From the NCBI RefSeq assembly GCF_017874615.1, contig NZ_JAGIKV010000001.1, positions 310,001 through 374,000 of the forward strand: a stretch of DNA of 64,000 nucleotides. Direction: 5' to 3'. The DNA is from Paenibacillus xylanexedens (lineage in GTDB: Bacteria; Bacillota; Bacilli; Paenibacillales; Paenibacillaceae). Position numbers and translations under genes: made by a program. The notes beneath the pieces were generated by a model, which was not told where the DNA came from, searched no databases, and saw only the letters and a list, made by a program, of their open reading frames with translations. Positions within the stretch are counted from its first letter, which is position 1. Each line of letters opens with the position of its first letter. This document shows, in pieces, positions 34,596 through 44,338 of the stretch.

Positions 34596-36005
34596 TTACT
34601 CGATGCTAGCATTCGGTGATGCCTGTCCCGATTTCTGTCCTTTTCCTGCCATCCAATACGTCAGTCCACCTGAGACACCGAACGCAATAACCACACCAAT
34701 GCATGTGTGTAACAGATTCAGGCTGCCCCCTTCGATGAAAAGCGGAAGGCTGACCAAGCTCGGATTCCCAACGATAGCAAATGCCTTGACAGATAACAAA
34801 CCATAATACAGTCCACCCGCAGCTCCACCCAGCAATGCCGCATAGAAAGAGGATCTTTTTCTCATGTTGACTGCATACAATGCAGGCTCTACCACTCCGA
34901 GGAGGGCTGTTCCCGTTGCCCAGAAAGCAACTCTTCTGGAAGCTGACTCTTTCGAGCGCAAAGCGTTTGCAAGCGCGGCCCCCGCTTGTCCTACAATCGC
35001 CACTAACATAGCAGGAATCACCATGGAAGAACCATTCATGACCATATCATTAATGATGATGGCAAGCATCCAGTAGTGTAATCCCATAATTAACATTAGT
35101 GAGAAGACTGCTCCCAGTAACATCACCGACACCACTGGAGCATTAGCTACTAGTGAATCCAATGCCTCCGGCAGATATTCATCAATCCAGGTGCCAACTG
35201 GACCAAGTATCATCAATACTAGCGGAACAAGAATCAGTAACGTCAGGAATGGAACAAACATCCCTTTGGAGAATTTTGGACTTATTCGTTGAACGGCTCT
35301 TTCCAGATAGGACGCTGCACAGATCGTTAGAATGACCCAGATGGCAGTAGTGTAAAAAGCCGGCTGGGACACGAGTGGAAAGCCAAGGAAATGCACGTCT
35401 TTTTCACCTGACATCAGCATGGTCATCTCCGGATAAAACATCAATCCGCCAATAGATGCTGCAACATAGATATTACTCTTCAACCGATACGCTGTGCTGA
35501 TTGCTACCAATACAGGCAGTACATAAAATACACCGTCTCCAAGGATCCTGAAGATCGTAAAGGTCTGGCTGTCCATCAATGCAGAAGAGTCCGCAGAACT
35601 GTACGTATCCATTAACGCAATAATGGCGATTATAATTTTAATAACAGCGGCTCCGAGAATCCCAGGCATCAAGGGCCTGAATACATCGGATACAAAATGT
35701 AAGATCGAGAATCTGTTCTTCTTCGCGTGTCCCGCTTTCTGCAACGCTGTCCCTGTCGAATCCCAAGCGTCCATACCCAGTAACGCATTGTAGATCAGGG
35801 AAGATTCATCTCTTATTGTCAGATGACACTGCTCACCTGTTACCCGAATATCTGCTACAACATCTGTGGAGGCAAGAACCGACATGTTCAATTGTGTACT
35901 GTCCTTCAGTACCAGCGTCGTCGTGCCCTTATCGTGTTCTACGAGCTTGATGTTCTCCTTGCCTCCTGCGAGTTTCAACCAATCTTCAATCTGTGTGTCA
36001 TGCAT
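34596..36005 (-). CDS. PTS IIBC-like protein with degenerate IIB domain
   Basis: 469 residues from ATG 36005, behind GAGGAG; an ATG at 36023 overlaps that ribosome site. The N-terminal 80 residues align with the IIB domain of beta-glucoside/sucrose permeases (DWLKLAGGKENIKLVEHDKGTTTLVLKDS), but the phosphorylated cysteine, normally in CxTRLRF, is replaced by DKGTTTL. The rest (about 100-465) is a IIC permease with about ten helices (LMPGILGAAVIKIIIAIIALM, TALLGVVEPALYAVNMRKRSSFYAALLGGAAGG). Without Cys it cannot carry phosphate itself. It may use another IIB, act as a sensor, or be inactive. Stand-alone gene. Confidence 0.8.
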   Translation of the reverse strand: MHDTQIEDWLKLAGGKENIKLVEHDKGTTTLVLKDSTQLNMSVLASTDVVADIRVTGEQCHLTIRDESSLIYNALLGMDAWDSTGTALQKAGHAKKNRFSILHFVSDVFRPLMPGILGAAVIKIIIAIIALMDTYSSADSSALMDSQTFTIFRILGDGVFYVLPVLVAISTAYRLKSNIYVAASIGGLMFYPEMTMLMSGEKDVHFLGFPLVSQPAFYTTAIWVILTICAASYLERAVQRISPKFSKGMFVPFLTLLILVPLVLMILGPVGTWIDEYLPEALDSLVANAPVVSVMLLGAVFSLMLIMGLHYWMLAIIINDMVMNGSSMVIPAMLVAIVGQAGAALANALRSKESASRRVAFWATGTALLGVVEPALYAVNMRKRSSFYAALLGGAAGGLYYGLLSVKAFAIVGNPSLVSLPLFIEGGSLNLLHTCIGVVIAFGVSGGLTYWMAGKGQKSGQASPNASIE

Positions 36006-36182
36006 TATGTACGATCTCCTCATATTACGGTAAACCCGTGTTTTGTGATGTGTTATGATCTAATATGCCTCTATCTATATACACATTTCCATGAAAAAAC
36101 TTCAATAGGATAAAAAAACTAATTTCCCTGACATTTCATGTTCATTTATACAAGGTATATGGACCTATGAAAGTCGAAAAAG

Positions 36183-36208
36183 CAAAAAAGCCTACTCTTA
36201 TGTAGGCT
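36183..36208 (-). terminator. terminator of the hybrid cluster protein gene
   Basis: On the minus strand AGCCTAC and GTAGGCT arms are followed by TTTTTTGCTTTTT. It is about 95 bp beyond the stop. Confidence 0.75.
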
Positions 36209-36302
36209 CTTATCCATCTGTACTTATGAGTCATACTCTTCATACTAACATCCGACATTCGCAGTCATCAGATGGCGATGCACGTAAATATACATCCTCA
36301 TC

Positions 36303-37595
36303 CTATGACAGTGCCAACATCGCGTTCATATCTTCTTCTGCCGTTGTAATTAACTTCAGACCAAACATATCCACGAGTACATCCAAGACACCTTCCGATA
36401 TGAACTCAGGCGGCTTTGGTCCAATTCGAATGTCCTGAATGCCGAGGCTGAACAGGCCAAGCAGGATCGCAACTGCTTTTTGCTCAAACCAGGACAGCAC
36501 AATGCTGACAGGTAACTCGTTCACGGTACAGCCAAAAGCATCCGCCAAAGCCATTGCAATTTTCACCGTAGAACCGGAATTGTTGCATTGACCCAGATCG
36601 ATATAACGCGGTATACCCGTGTCTCCAACCGTACCATAATCCACATCGTTGAAGCGGAACTTACCACAGGAAGTCGTCAGAATTACGGTATCATTCGGCA
36701 AGGATGTCGCAAGTTCACGATAGTAGTTGCCACCTTTGCCTGGCGCATCACAACCAGCAATAACGAAGAATCGACGGATATGCCCGTCTTTCACCGCTTG
36801 AATAATCTCGGGCGCAAGCCCAATCACGGTCTCATGATGATACCCTGTCGTTAAAACTTGCTCGGACTGTACATTAGCCGCAGGCAGTGACAATGCGCGT
36901 TCAATTAGAGGTGAGAAGTCATCCTCTGTAATTTTGGCAACACCCTCCAGACCCGCCACTTCGTAGGAGAAAAAGCGGTCTGCATATGTGCCTTTGATCG
37001 GCATAACACAGTTCGTCGTTGCGAGAATAGCACCCGGGAATTGTTCGAAAAGTCTTCTCTGATCGTACCAGGCTTTGCCGATATTGCCCTTGAGATGGGC
37101 GTATTTCTTCAACGCCGGATAACCGTGCGCAGGCAACATTTCCGAGTGGGTATAGATGTTGATTCCTTTCCCTTCAGTTTGACGAAGCAACTCCTCCAAT
37201 GCATACAGATTATGTCCCGTCACCACGATGCACTGTCCTTCAATCTGGTTCTGGCTAACCGTAATCGGTTGCGGTACACCAAAGCGATCCGTGTGCGCAC
37301 GATCCAACACATCCATAATGCGGATTGCTGCATTACCTACCTTCATCGCCATCTCCAGATGTTCCTGTACATTAAAATTCGAGTTCGTTAATGTCATATA
37401 TAATGCCTCATGTGTAATCCGATCCACCTCAGGATCAGAATATCCCAACTGGCGTGCATGTGTCGCATAAGCAGCGATGCCTTTTAATGCAAAAATCATC
37501 GTATCCTGCAAACTTGCAATTGTTTCGTTTTTGCCGCATACCCCTACCACGGTACACCCACCACTCGGCGTCTGTTCGCATTGATAACAAAACAT
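36303..37595 (-). CDS. hcp: hybrid cluster protein / hydroxylamine reductase
   Basis: 430 residues from ATG 37595 (GGAGGGG upstream). The N-terminal MFCYQCEQTPSGGCTVVGVCGK has the four cysteines (3, 6, 14, 20) for the FeS cluster. Hybrid-cluster ligands lie in TGHNLYALEELL, TTNCVMPI, VIAGCDAPGKGGNYY, TTSCGKFRF and IDLGQCNNSGS. At 430 residues it is of the shorter Hcp class rather than the ~550-residue form. Hcp reduces NO or hydroxylamine in anaerobic or nitrosative conditions in the cytoplasm. No reductase partner (Hcr) is adjacent. Confidence 0.92.
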   Translation of the reverse strand: MFCYQCEQTPSGGCTVVGVCGKNETIASLQDTMIFALKGIAAYATHARQLGYSDPEVDRITHEALYMTLTNSNFNVQEHLEMAMKVGNAAIRIMDVLDRAHTDRFGVPQPITVSQNQIEGQCIVVTGHNLYALEELLRQTEGKGINIYTHSEMLPAHGYPALKKYAHLKGNIGKAWYDQRRLFEQFPGAILATTNCVMPIKGTYADRFFSYEVAGLEGVAKITEDDFSPLIERALSLPAANVQSEQVLTTGYHHETVIGLAPEIIQAVKDGHIRRFFVIAGCDAPGKGGNYYRELATSLPNDTVILTTSCGKFRFNDVDYGTVGDTGIPRYIDLGQCNNSGSTVKIAMALADAFGCTVNELPVSIVLSWFEQKAVAILLGLFSLGIQDIRIGPKPPEFISEGVLDVLVDMFGLKLITTAEEDMNAMLALS

Positions 37596-37904
37596 ATGGT
37601 TTCCCCTCCAAACTTAGATTAAACGCAGTTCGTTATGTAATAGCGTAACAGACTCTGATATGAGCTAGTGTGATGGTGCACACAGTTTCTGATTCAACAT
37701 CTATATTTGGTTCTCCAGATTATCATCCAAACTGGAAATAATAACATTCAAAAAAAGGCATATCTCGAATCATTATGAAAAATACTGTGTACAGCTAAAA
37801 ACGTATAAATCCATAATCTTAAAAAAATACGAAAATGAAACGATTCTAGATTTTGCCCGTAAGGGTAATACACAGAGAAATCTAATATTCAAGGAGCTGG
37901 TCAA
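37596..37904. other. divergent promoter region between hcp and the P-type ATPase
   Basis: 309 bp without a gene. It contains a weak Fnr-like palindrome at 37669-37684 and AT-rich promoter DNA for both sides; no further structure is clear. Confidence 0.5.
37669..37684. promoter_or_regulatory. possible Fnr/Crp-type box upstream of hcp
   Basis: TGTGA-TGGTGC-ACACA differs by one base from the TGTGA-N6-TCACA consensus. Position about 75 bp before the hcp start fits anaerobic activation, which is known for hcp in other bacteria. Confidence 0.35.
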
Positions 37905-40556
37905 TTGCAACATTACAGACACAGTGCGGAGGAAACCCTTCAGGATGTACAGAGTTCCTCCAAGGGACTCACGACCTCCGAAGCTGCCAAGAGAATTGAA
38001 ACGGAAGGATATAACGAGTTAAAAGGTAAAGATGCAACACCCGTCTGGAAATTGTTCCTCGAAAATTTCAAAGATCCGATGGTCATCGTGCTGCTGATTG
38101 CAGCCGCGGTACAGGTTGTACTTGGACACCTGATTGAATCATTGATCATATTCCTGGTTATTTTGCTCAACGCGGTGATCAGTGTAGTGCAGACCAAAAA
38201 AGCCGAGAGTTCGCTTGACGCGCTGAAACAAATGTCTGCACCCGAAGCCAAGGTCATTCGTGACGGGCAGAAAAAAACCATTCCAGCGAGGGAACTCGTT
38301 CCCGGTGATATTGTTATGCTGGATGCAGGTGATTATGTCCCGGCAGACGGGCGTATCCTGGGATCAGGAAGTCTGAAAATCAACGAAGGCATGCTGACCG
38401 GAGAATCCGAAGCTGCGGAGAAACACGCCGATGCCATCCCGGATGAAGCGCCTATTGGAGATCGTCGCAATATGGCCTTCAGTGGCTCACTGGTCGTATA
38501 TGGACGGGGCATGCTTGTCATTACAGGTACGGCTCTCAAAACCGAAATCGGCAAAATTGCCGAACTGATTGAAAATGCCGAAGCCAAGAACACCCCATTA
38601 CAGCGCAAGTTGGAATCATTCAGCAAAAAACTGGGCTTTTTCATCCTGGGCTTGTCGATTCTCATCTTTGGCATTGAAGCCGGTCGTGTATGGTTGACCG
38701 AAGGTACGGAGAATATAGGGCCTTCCATCGTAAATGCACTGATGTTTGCCGTAGCTGTTGCGGTTGCTGCCATTCCTGAGGCGTTATCCTCCATTGTGAC
38801 TATCGTATTGTCACTCGGAACAAATAAGATGGCCAAACAACATGCGATCATTCGCAGACTGCCTGCCGTTGAGGCGCTCGGCTCTGCAAGTATCATCTGT
38901 ACGGATAAAACAGGAACGCTAACTCAGAATAAGATGACTGTCGTGGATTATTACATTCCCCATGGCACCAAGGACGAATTCCCGGATGATCCCGATCAGT
39001 GGTCGGAAGAGGAACGACGTTTGTTACATATTGCAGTGCTCTGCAATGATTCAAATATTAACCAGGAAGGCAAGGAACTGGGTGACCCAACCGAAGTGGC
39101 CCTAATTGCCTTCAGCAACCGGGTGAACAAGGATTACAATGAAATCCGTGACCAGTTCCCGCGTGAAGCTGAGCTTCCTTTTGACTCGGATCGAAAGCTC
39201 ATGAGTACGGTGCATACCTTCGAGGGACAGACGGCTTTGCTGACCAAAGGTGGCCCGGATGTGCTGTTTAGTCGCTGTAGTCATGTATTTATCAACGGTG
39301 AAGTTCAGCCCCTCACACCCGAGATTCGCACACAGTTTGAAGAAAAAAATGAGGCCTTCTCGAAACGTGCCTTCCGTGTGCTGGCCTACGCGTACAAAAA
39401 ATTCGATGATAAAAATCAGGTCACCATTGATGACGAGCATGATCTGACACTTGTTGGTCTGACAGCGATGATTGACCCACCACGTGAAGCGGTATACGGT
39501 TCTATTGAAGAGTCCAAAAAAGCGGGCATTCGCACCATCATGATCACCGGAGATCACAAAACGACGGCTCAGGCCATCGGTGTGGATATCGGCCTTGCGG
39601 AACCAGATGACCTCGCCATTACCGGAGCTGAACTGGACAAGATGTCTGATGAAGAGCTGGATCAACAACTCGAACACATCTCGGTATACGCCAGAGTATC
39701 ACCTGAGAACAAGATCCGCATCGTGCGTGCGTGGCAGCGCAAAGGTAAGGTTGCAGCCATGACCGGAGATGGAGTTAATGATGCACCAGCGCTGAAACAA
39801 GCCGATATCGGCGTAGCGATGGGTAGCGGAACAGATGTCGCCAAGGATGCGGCTGCCATGATTCTGACGGATGATAACTTTGTCTCCATCGTGAATGCTG
39901 TCAGTGTCGGGCGGATGGTATTTGATAATATCAAAAAAGCCATCGCATACCTGTTCGCCGGTAACCTCGGCGCCATTATCGCCATTTTGTTTGCCTTGAT
40001 CGTCGGCTGGGTTAACCCATTTACGGCCCTTCAGCTGCTATTCATCAATCTGGTGAACGACTCCCTACCTGCCATTGCCTTGGGTACCGAAAAGCCAGAG
40101 CCAGATGTCATGCGACGCAAGCCACGTGATATTAACGAAGGCATCTTCGCAGGTGGAACTCTGCAGGCTGTGATTACGCGTGGTGTCCTGATTGGTGCGG
40201 CTGTTATCGTATCCCAATATATTGGACTTGGCATCTCGGAGGAAATCAGTGTCGCGATGGCCTTCACAACCTTGATTCTGGCACGCAGTCTGCAAACATT
40301 TGCAGCACGTTCCAACACACAGACCATCTTCCAGGTGGGCTTCACGACCAATAAATTCGTGCTTGGTTCCATCCTAGTGTGTCTCTGTCTCTATGCAATC
40401 ACACTGATTCCAGGTGTTCGCGGTGTATTCGCAATCCCGGATACATTCGGCTGGAATGAGTTCCTGATTGCAGGCGGACTTGCTCTTGTCGCCGTCATAC
40501 TGATGGATGTCATCAAGTGGATTCGCAATCGCGGTAAACAAGTTACTGTGGCGTAA
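37905..40556 (+). CDS. cation-translocating P-type ATPase (Ca2+/SERCA-PMR1 type)
   Basis: 883 residues from TTG 37905, AAGGAG 9 bases upstream. Family order: N-terminal cation-ATPase domain ([21 protein letters not shown]), actuator motif [17 protein letters not shown], transmembrane [15 protein letters not shown] (the IPEAL calcium-site motif), phosphorylation motif [17 protein letters not shown]-binding KGGPDVLF, hinge [22 protein letters not shown], and helix-6 [16 protein letters not shown]. The PEAL and NLVND motifs match type IIA calcium pumps such as B. subtilis YloB. It would export Ca2+ across the membrane. Single gene with a terminator. Confidence 0.93.
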   Translation: MQHYRHSAEETLQDVQSSSKGLTTSEAAKRIETEGYNELKGKDATPVWKLFLENFKDPMVIVLLIAAAVQVVLGHLIESLIIFLVILLNAVISVVQTKKAESSLDALKQMSAPEAKVIRDGQKKTIPARELVPGDIVMLDAGDYVPADGRILGSGSLKINEGMLTGESEAAEKHADAIPDEAPIGDRRNMAFSGSLVVYGRGMLVITGTALKTEIGKIAELIENAEAKNTPLQRKLESFSKKLGFFILGLSILIFGIEAGRVWLTEGTENIGPSIVNALMFAVAVAVAAIPEALSSIVTIVLSLGTNKMAKQHAIIRRLPAVEALGSASIICTDKTGTLTQNKMTVVDYYIPHGTKDEFPDDPDQWSEEERRLLHIAVLCNDSNINQEGKELGDPTEVALIAFSNRVNKDYNEIRDQFPREAELPFDSDRKLMSTVHTFEGQTALLTKGGPDVLFSRCSHVFINGEVQPLTPEIRTQFEEKNEAFSKRAFRVLAYAYKKFDDKNQVTIDDEHDLTLVGLTAMIDPPREAVYGSIEESKKAGIRTIMITGDHKTTAQAIGVDIGLAEPDDLAITGAELDKMSDEELDQQLEHISVYARVSPENKIRIVRAWQRKGKVAAMTGDGVNDAPALKQADIGVAMGSGTDVAKDAAAMILTDDNFVSIVNAVSVGRMVFDNIKKAIAYLFAGNLGAIIAILFALIVGWVNPFTALQLLFINLVNDSLPAIALGTEKPEPDVMRRKPRDINEGIFAGGTLQAVITRGVLIGAAVIVSQYIGLGISEEISVAMAFTTLILARSLQTFAARSNTQTIFQVGFTTNKFVLGSILVCLCLYAITLIPGVRGVFAIPDTFGWNEFLIAGGLALVAVILMDVIKWIRNRGKQVTVA

Positions 40557-40578
40557 GATCTGCAGTTATAACATGCAC

Positions 40579-40615
40579 AAACAGGCGCCCGTTATCGGAG
40601 CGCCTGTTTGTTTAC
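40579..40615 (+). terminator. terminator of the P-type ATPase gene
   Basis: AAACAGGCGC and GCGCCTGTTT arms, then TGTTTACAGTTTTTTTT. Confidence 0.85.
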
Positions 40616-40821
40616 AGTTTTTTTTACACAGACAAAGCGTACACTTCTCAGCCATGCTGATGATTTCTAGGGTATCTTCGCAAAAAATTTAAGCATTAAG
40701 TTGATATCTATATACCAATCAACAGATGGACAGATGCTCATCTGCACCGGCTGCCATTCGGGAACTAGGATACGATCGGAAACCAGGAACGATGAAGGAC
40801 AGTCAAAATTCCCAATGGTGT

Positions 40822-40855
40822 AGCCCTCTCATTAGCTGATTGGGCTTCTTTTTCA
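40822..40855 (+). terminator. terminator-like hairpin
   Basis: AGCCC and GGGCT arms with TCTTTTTC behind. There is no gene directly upstream, so it may be the end of a deleted gene. Confidence 0.45.
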
Positions 40856-40929
40856 TTCACTACATGTGGAATTAATTGGAATTATATGTTATTATTTGTT
40901 TATTCCAACAGAAGGAGTCGATCTTTAAA

Positions 40930-41760
40930 GTGAAGAAAATTTTCAAAGCCGCTCTTACCTGTACTTTACTATTTAATGTGAGTATGGCATCCGTCGCTAT
41001 GGCCTCGCCAGATACTACGGATCAGTACACTACGGAGAAGTTCACTGAAGTTCAAACGTCAGGGACAGCCAAAGCAAAAGCAGGAAAATTTCAAGGCGAT
41101 AATACAATTGTTATTGATGAAGAAGGGAACCAAACTACGGTTGGGGAACTCAAAGCCTTAACAAACCTTGTTTTACCGGATAACCCTAATGCCGATGTAT
41201 CTCCGAAAATCACCATACAACTGGCACCACACATTGATATGGTACAGCCATTTGCGTCAGCTTACGGTCACGCTTGGCCTTATTCGGCAGTCACTTCAAG
41301 CGGTGTCAATTGTTATGGATATTCGGTAAAGGCACCTTTCTTCTGGAACCCGGGAGATGGTGATGGGGTTTCCAATGTGTATGACACAGGATTTTTTACA
41401 AATTCGAGCGTTGGAGCAGCCCTTGTAGTTAAAGACGGAAACACGAATGGACTGTATTTTAAAGCTGGTTGGAAAATTCTATCCAGTAGAACAGCTGCTG
41501 TCACAGACGAAGAACACCGCATTGCTTATAGAGTTGGCTGGATTGATGCCAACAATAATGGCAAAGTCGATGTAGGTATTGATGTGGTGGACTTCCACTT
41601 TATGTTGCAGAACAGTACGGGAAAATGGTCTGAGAAACACGGACAACAACCATCTATCAACACCAATATCTCAGACCCAAGTACCTTCTCTTGGGATCTG
41701 GGTACTTATAAGAATTTTTATAATAGCTCTACTGCTTATATTGCTGCGAAGGTGCACTAA
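40930..41760 (+). CDS. secreted protein of unknown function
   Basis: 276 residues starting at GTG 40930 (AAGGAG 12 bases upstream; residues before it are not signal-like). A clear signal peptide (KKIFKAALTCTLLFNVSMASVAMASP) gives an exported protein of about 250 residues. The mature part has a Thr/Lys-rich N-terminus, then a compact domain with FASAYGHAWPYSAVTSSGVNCYGYSVKAPFFWNPGDGDG and a later EEHRIAYRVGWIDANNNGKVDVGIDVVDFHFMLQ. The NCYGYS...H order hints at a papain-like fold, but catalytic residues are not proven. I cannot name a family. Confidence 0.75.
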   Translation: MKKIFKAALTCTLLFNVSMASVAMASPDTTDQYTTEKFTEVQTSGTAKAKAGKFQGDNTIVIDEEGNQTTVGELKALTNLVLPDNPNADVSPKITIQLAPHIDMVQPFASAYGHAWPYSAVTSSGVNCYGYSVKAPFFWNPGDGDGVSNVYDTGFFTNSSVGAALVVKDGNTNGLYFKAGWKILSSRTAAVTDEEHRIAYRVGWIDANNNGKVDVGIDVVDFHFMLQNSTGKWSEKHGQQPSINTNISDPSTFSWDLGTYKNFYNSSTAYIAAKVH

Positions 41761-41790
41761 TATATGTAACCATTTTCATATTTTCATAGA

Positions 41791-41826
41791 AAAACGGCGT
41801 TTATCTTTAAGATAAGCGCCGTTTTC
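41791..41826 (+). terminator. terminator of the secreted-protein gene
   Basis: AAAACGGCG...CGCCGTTTT with inner TTATC/GATAA pairing, followed by CTAATTG. Confidence 0.8.
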
Positions 41827-41933
41827 TAATTGTAGAGATTTGAATCTAAATTATGGTCATACTGCACCGGTACTGAATCCGGAACTAGCACGTGCGGCCT
41901 TATCCGTATCGATGTGCAGCTGCGCCGGTCTTC

Positions 41934-42116
41934 TCAGCAAATGACTACCGCCAAGCGCAAATTAAGGATACATAATCCCCAGGATACCGTGGGAAATGTC
42001 GCCGACCATTTAAACTTTTCTTTCCCTTTTGAACCCTTTGTTAATCCGGATGCTATTAACGCAACTCCAATAATTAAACCGATCTGGGCAAACAGCAAAA
42101 AAATTCCTTCTACCAT
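41934..42116 (-). CDS. small membrane protein
   Basis: 60 residues from ATG 42116 with GAGGGAG 8 bases upstream. Two hydrophobic segments (about 4-24 and 44-60) are separated by the basic loop TKGSKGKEKFKW, the pattern of a small two-helix membrane protein. It has no recognised family. The good ribosome site and membrane topology support it over the antisense frame in the same place. Confidence 0.6.
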   Translation of the reverse strand: MVEGIFLLFAQIGLIIGVALIASGLTKGSKGKEKFKWSATFPTVSWGLCILNLRLAVVIC

Positions 42117-42196
42117 ATAGATAACTCCCTCACATACTCCGATATCAATTTGAGCATCATTAGCATTAAATAAATCCGCTTTCTAACTGTATCTAA

Positions 42197-42580
42197 TTAC
42201 CCCTGTTTGATGCCAAAAGCGATCCAGCGTCCATCGCAATGGACAGAAAGTTATACCCAACAGAGAATTATATGGCTATGGATATGATGCATATTTTATT
42301 ACCCAGAACCAGGAAGAGCTTCAGCAGGAATTGATCAACGCAGATGTGAAAATCGTACGTGTCCTCAATCATACAGACTATAATAACAAGGAGTTTGTGA
42401 TCGAGGATATCGATGGGTTAAAATAATCTCGGTAAGATCACGATACAGGCAGATATGAGGTTCCGTGGCATCAAGATATTCGACCACCCGAAAGCCCATC
42501 TTTTCTTCATAAAACTGCGCCGTTCGCTTCATATCCAGAGTCGGAAATACGCTGTGGGACATTAATAATAAATGATTCAT
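42197..42580 (-). pseudogene. VOC-family (glyoxalase-like) gene broken by an internal inversion
   Basis: The minus strand from ATG 42580 encodes the first half of a VOC protein (SVFPTLDMKRTAQFYEEKMGFRVVEYL to DLTEIILTH) and then runs into nonsense. The second half lies reversed, readable on the plus strand (about 42237-42410: NGQKVIPNRELYGYGYDAYF, EELQQELINADVKIVRVLNH, EFVIEDID). Flipping 42231-42416 about its CCATCG/CGATGG ends joins both sides in frame. The restored product is 127 residues ending GRWIAFGIKQG with TAA at 42197-42199, the normal VOC length. As it stands the gene cannot make the protein. Confidence 0.85.
42231..42416. repeat. inverted segment bounded by 6-bp inverted repeats
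   Basis: CCATCG at 42231-42236 and CGATGG at 42411-42416 flank the 174-bp reversed core inside the VOC gene. Both junctions become coding again on flipping, which fixes the breakpoints to these repeats. Confidence 0.8.
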
Positions 42581-42708
42581 ACTGTAAACTCCTTAAAATA
42601 TAATCAAATCCAGTTATGTATTCAAACTTATTTATTCCAACCACCATTTTACCCAATTTCAGGGAACTAGTCTATAAATTCCGATTCTACGTCTCTTAAA
42701 TTTCACTT

Positions 42709-42729
42709 ATACTGCGTAATATACAGTAT
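42709..42729. promoter_or_regulatory. inverted repeat upstream of the MFS exporter, possible operator
   Basis: ATACTG and CAGTAT are 6-bp arms around CGTAATATA, within AT-rich promoter DNA about 115 bp before the MFS start. This is typical of a MarR/TetR operator, but no regulator gene is next to it. Confidence 0.4.
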
Positions 42730-42841
42730 GACATTATTGCCATATGATGAAATGGGGTGTAAAATGATATATTGCTTTTCATCACATTTTCATCAAAGCT
42801 CTATCCGACTTCATATTCATACCCAAGACAGGAATGGTACC

Positions 42842-44182
42842 GTGAAAGATAAAATTGTCATGCCACTCTGGACGTGCTGCTTGTTCATCGTTGTGATGAA
42901 TACCACCATGTTCAATGTTTCTTTGCCAGTCATTATTCAAGATCTACAGATTACCTCGGACCTGGGGTCTTGGGTCATCTCAAGTTATTCGATTGGTTAC
43001 GCTCTGTCGACGGTGATTTACAGTCGATTGTCAGACCGTATCCCGGTACGCAAACTGTTAACAGTCGGGCTTCTGATCTTGGGGTTATCTTCATTGCTGG
43101 GGTTGTTCGCGCATAACTTCGCGATCTTGTTACTGACACGCATTCTGCAATCTGCGGGTGCAGGAGTTATGGCCGGGCTGGGTCTCGTCATTGCAAGTCG
43201 TTACATCCCGGTGGAACGACGCGGAGCTGCCATCGCGCTGATCTCATCAGGTAGCGCCATGGCTTTTGGACTTGGCCCCATTGTCGGCGGACTCATTAGC
43301 GAGTACTGGGGTTGGAACGGACTTTTTGGCATTACCGTGCTTGTCCTGCTCGCCCTGCCTGTATTGCTTTATTTTCTCCCACGTGAATCCGTCAAAACAG
43401 ATCAGCCATTCGATGTTATTGGTGCCATATTAACCGTCATTAATGCCACTACACTTCTCGTCGCGATCACCCAGCAATCCTGGTTATGGTTTGCCATTGG
43501 CGTTATTTCACTTATTGTACACCTCCTGTATATTCGGAAAGTGAGTCTTCCGTTTGTGAATCCACAAGTATTCCGAACGCCAGGATACACCCGGTTAATC
43601 CTTATCGGATTCTGCGTGCTGGTGGTGAATCTGGGAAATCTGTTTTTGATGCCGCTTGTGCTCGCTGATTTATATGGACGCTCTTCGCTCGCCATTGGTT
43701 TGCTGATTGCTCCTGGAGCTATTGTTGCAGCATTTTGCACCCGTTTCGTTGGACGGTGGATCGACCGTTATGGCAATATGCGATTTATGATCATCGGACA
43801 CATTCTGCTCGCAGCTGTACTTGCCCTATTCATGCTCGGACTTGATCAGTCCGCCTTGATCATTACCAGTGGTTATCTCTTTTTCTCACCGGCACTCTCA
43901 GCATCTATGGCTTCCTTGAATAATGAAGCGTCACGTGTGCTTCCCAAAGCCCAGATTGGTTCAGGTATGGGGATGTTACAATTGATCCAATTCTTCGGTG
44001 GTTCGGTGTCTGTAGCCGTGTGTGGGCTGCTGCTACACAGCATTCCGGGAGTCTCGGTCGAGGAAGCTTATCATGTAGTGTATGCTTGTCTGTTGCTCAT
44101 CTGTGTTGTTTCACTCGGGCTGACCATCTGGCATAGCAGAGCTTCACACTCAAGCATTAAACCTGTTACATTGGACAATTGA
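42842..44182 (+). CDS. MFS multidrug exporter (DHA2-like)
   Basis: 446 residues if it starts at GTG 42842 (AGGA 8 bases before); the frame extends to 42728 with hydrophilic residues unlike the family. It has 12-14 hydrophobic helices with the MFS loop motif SDRIPVRKLL between helices 2 and 3, motif C ALISSGSAMAFGLGPIVGGLISEYWGW, and an N-terminal MNTTMFNVSLPVIIQDLQ as in the Bmr3/QacA group. Proton-driven drug or metabolite export is likely; substrate unknown. A strong terminator follows. Confidence 0.87.
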   Translation: MKDKIVMPLWTCCLFIVVMNTTMFNVSLPVIIQDLQITSDLGSWVISSYSIGYALSTVIYSRLSDRIPVRKLLTVGLLILGLSSLLGLFAHNFAILLLTRILQSAGAGVMAGLGLVIASRYIPVERRGAAIALISSGSAMAFGLGPIVGGLISEYWGWNGLFGITVLVLLALPVLLYFLPRESVKTDQPFDVIGAILTVINATTLLVAITQQSWLWFAIGVISLIVHLLYIRKVSLPFVNPQVFRTPGYTRLILIGFCVLVVNLGNLFLMPLVLADLYGRSSLAIGLLIAPGAIVAAFCTRFVGRWIDRYGNMRFMIIGHILLAAVLALFMLGLDQSALIITSGYLFFSPALSASMASLNNEASRVLPKAQIGSGMGMLQLIQFFGGSVSVAVCGLLLHSIPGVSVEEAYHVVYACLLLICVVSLGLTIWHSRASHSSIKPVTLDN

Positions 44183-44207
44183 TAATTGATGTTTAAAGTT
44201 CAGAACC

Positions 44208-44240
44208 AAAAAGGCCCGCGCCAAGCGCGAGCCTTTTTTA
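44208..44240 (+). terminator. terminator of the MFS exporter gene
   Basis: AAAAGGC..GCGC-CAA-GCGC..GCCTTTTTT stem-loop with T-tract. Confidence 0.85.
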
Positions 44241-44338
44241 GTTTGGAACAGAAATGCCGTTTTTTTTAAAAGTGGATCACTCAATGAACTTGAACTTACC
44301 GGTTACTTTTCTGAATTCATCCTACAGCAGCATGCTAA

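Larger units (their letters stand above)
40557..40929. other. 370-bp intergenic region
   Basis: Contains the ATPase terminator, a second terminator-like hairpin at 40822-40855, and between them (about 40730-40815) non-coding DNA that partly resembles 41860-41900. A promoter for the secreted protein must lie in the AT-rich last 70 bp. No gene seen. Confidence 0.5.

Noticed and set aside
42365-42580. The 71-codon frame as an intact short VOC protein
   Set aside because: Only the first ~55 codons are VOC-like; the rest is the complement of the inverted C-terminal half.
42728-42841. N-terminal extension of the MFS exporter
   Set aside because: The 38 extra residues are hydrophilic and His-rich, unlike the family, and overlap the likely operator.
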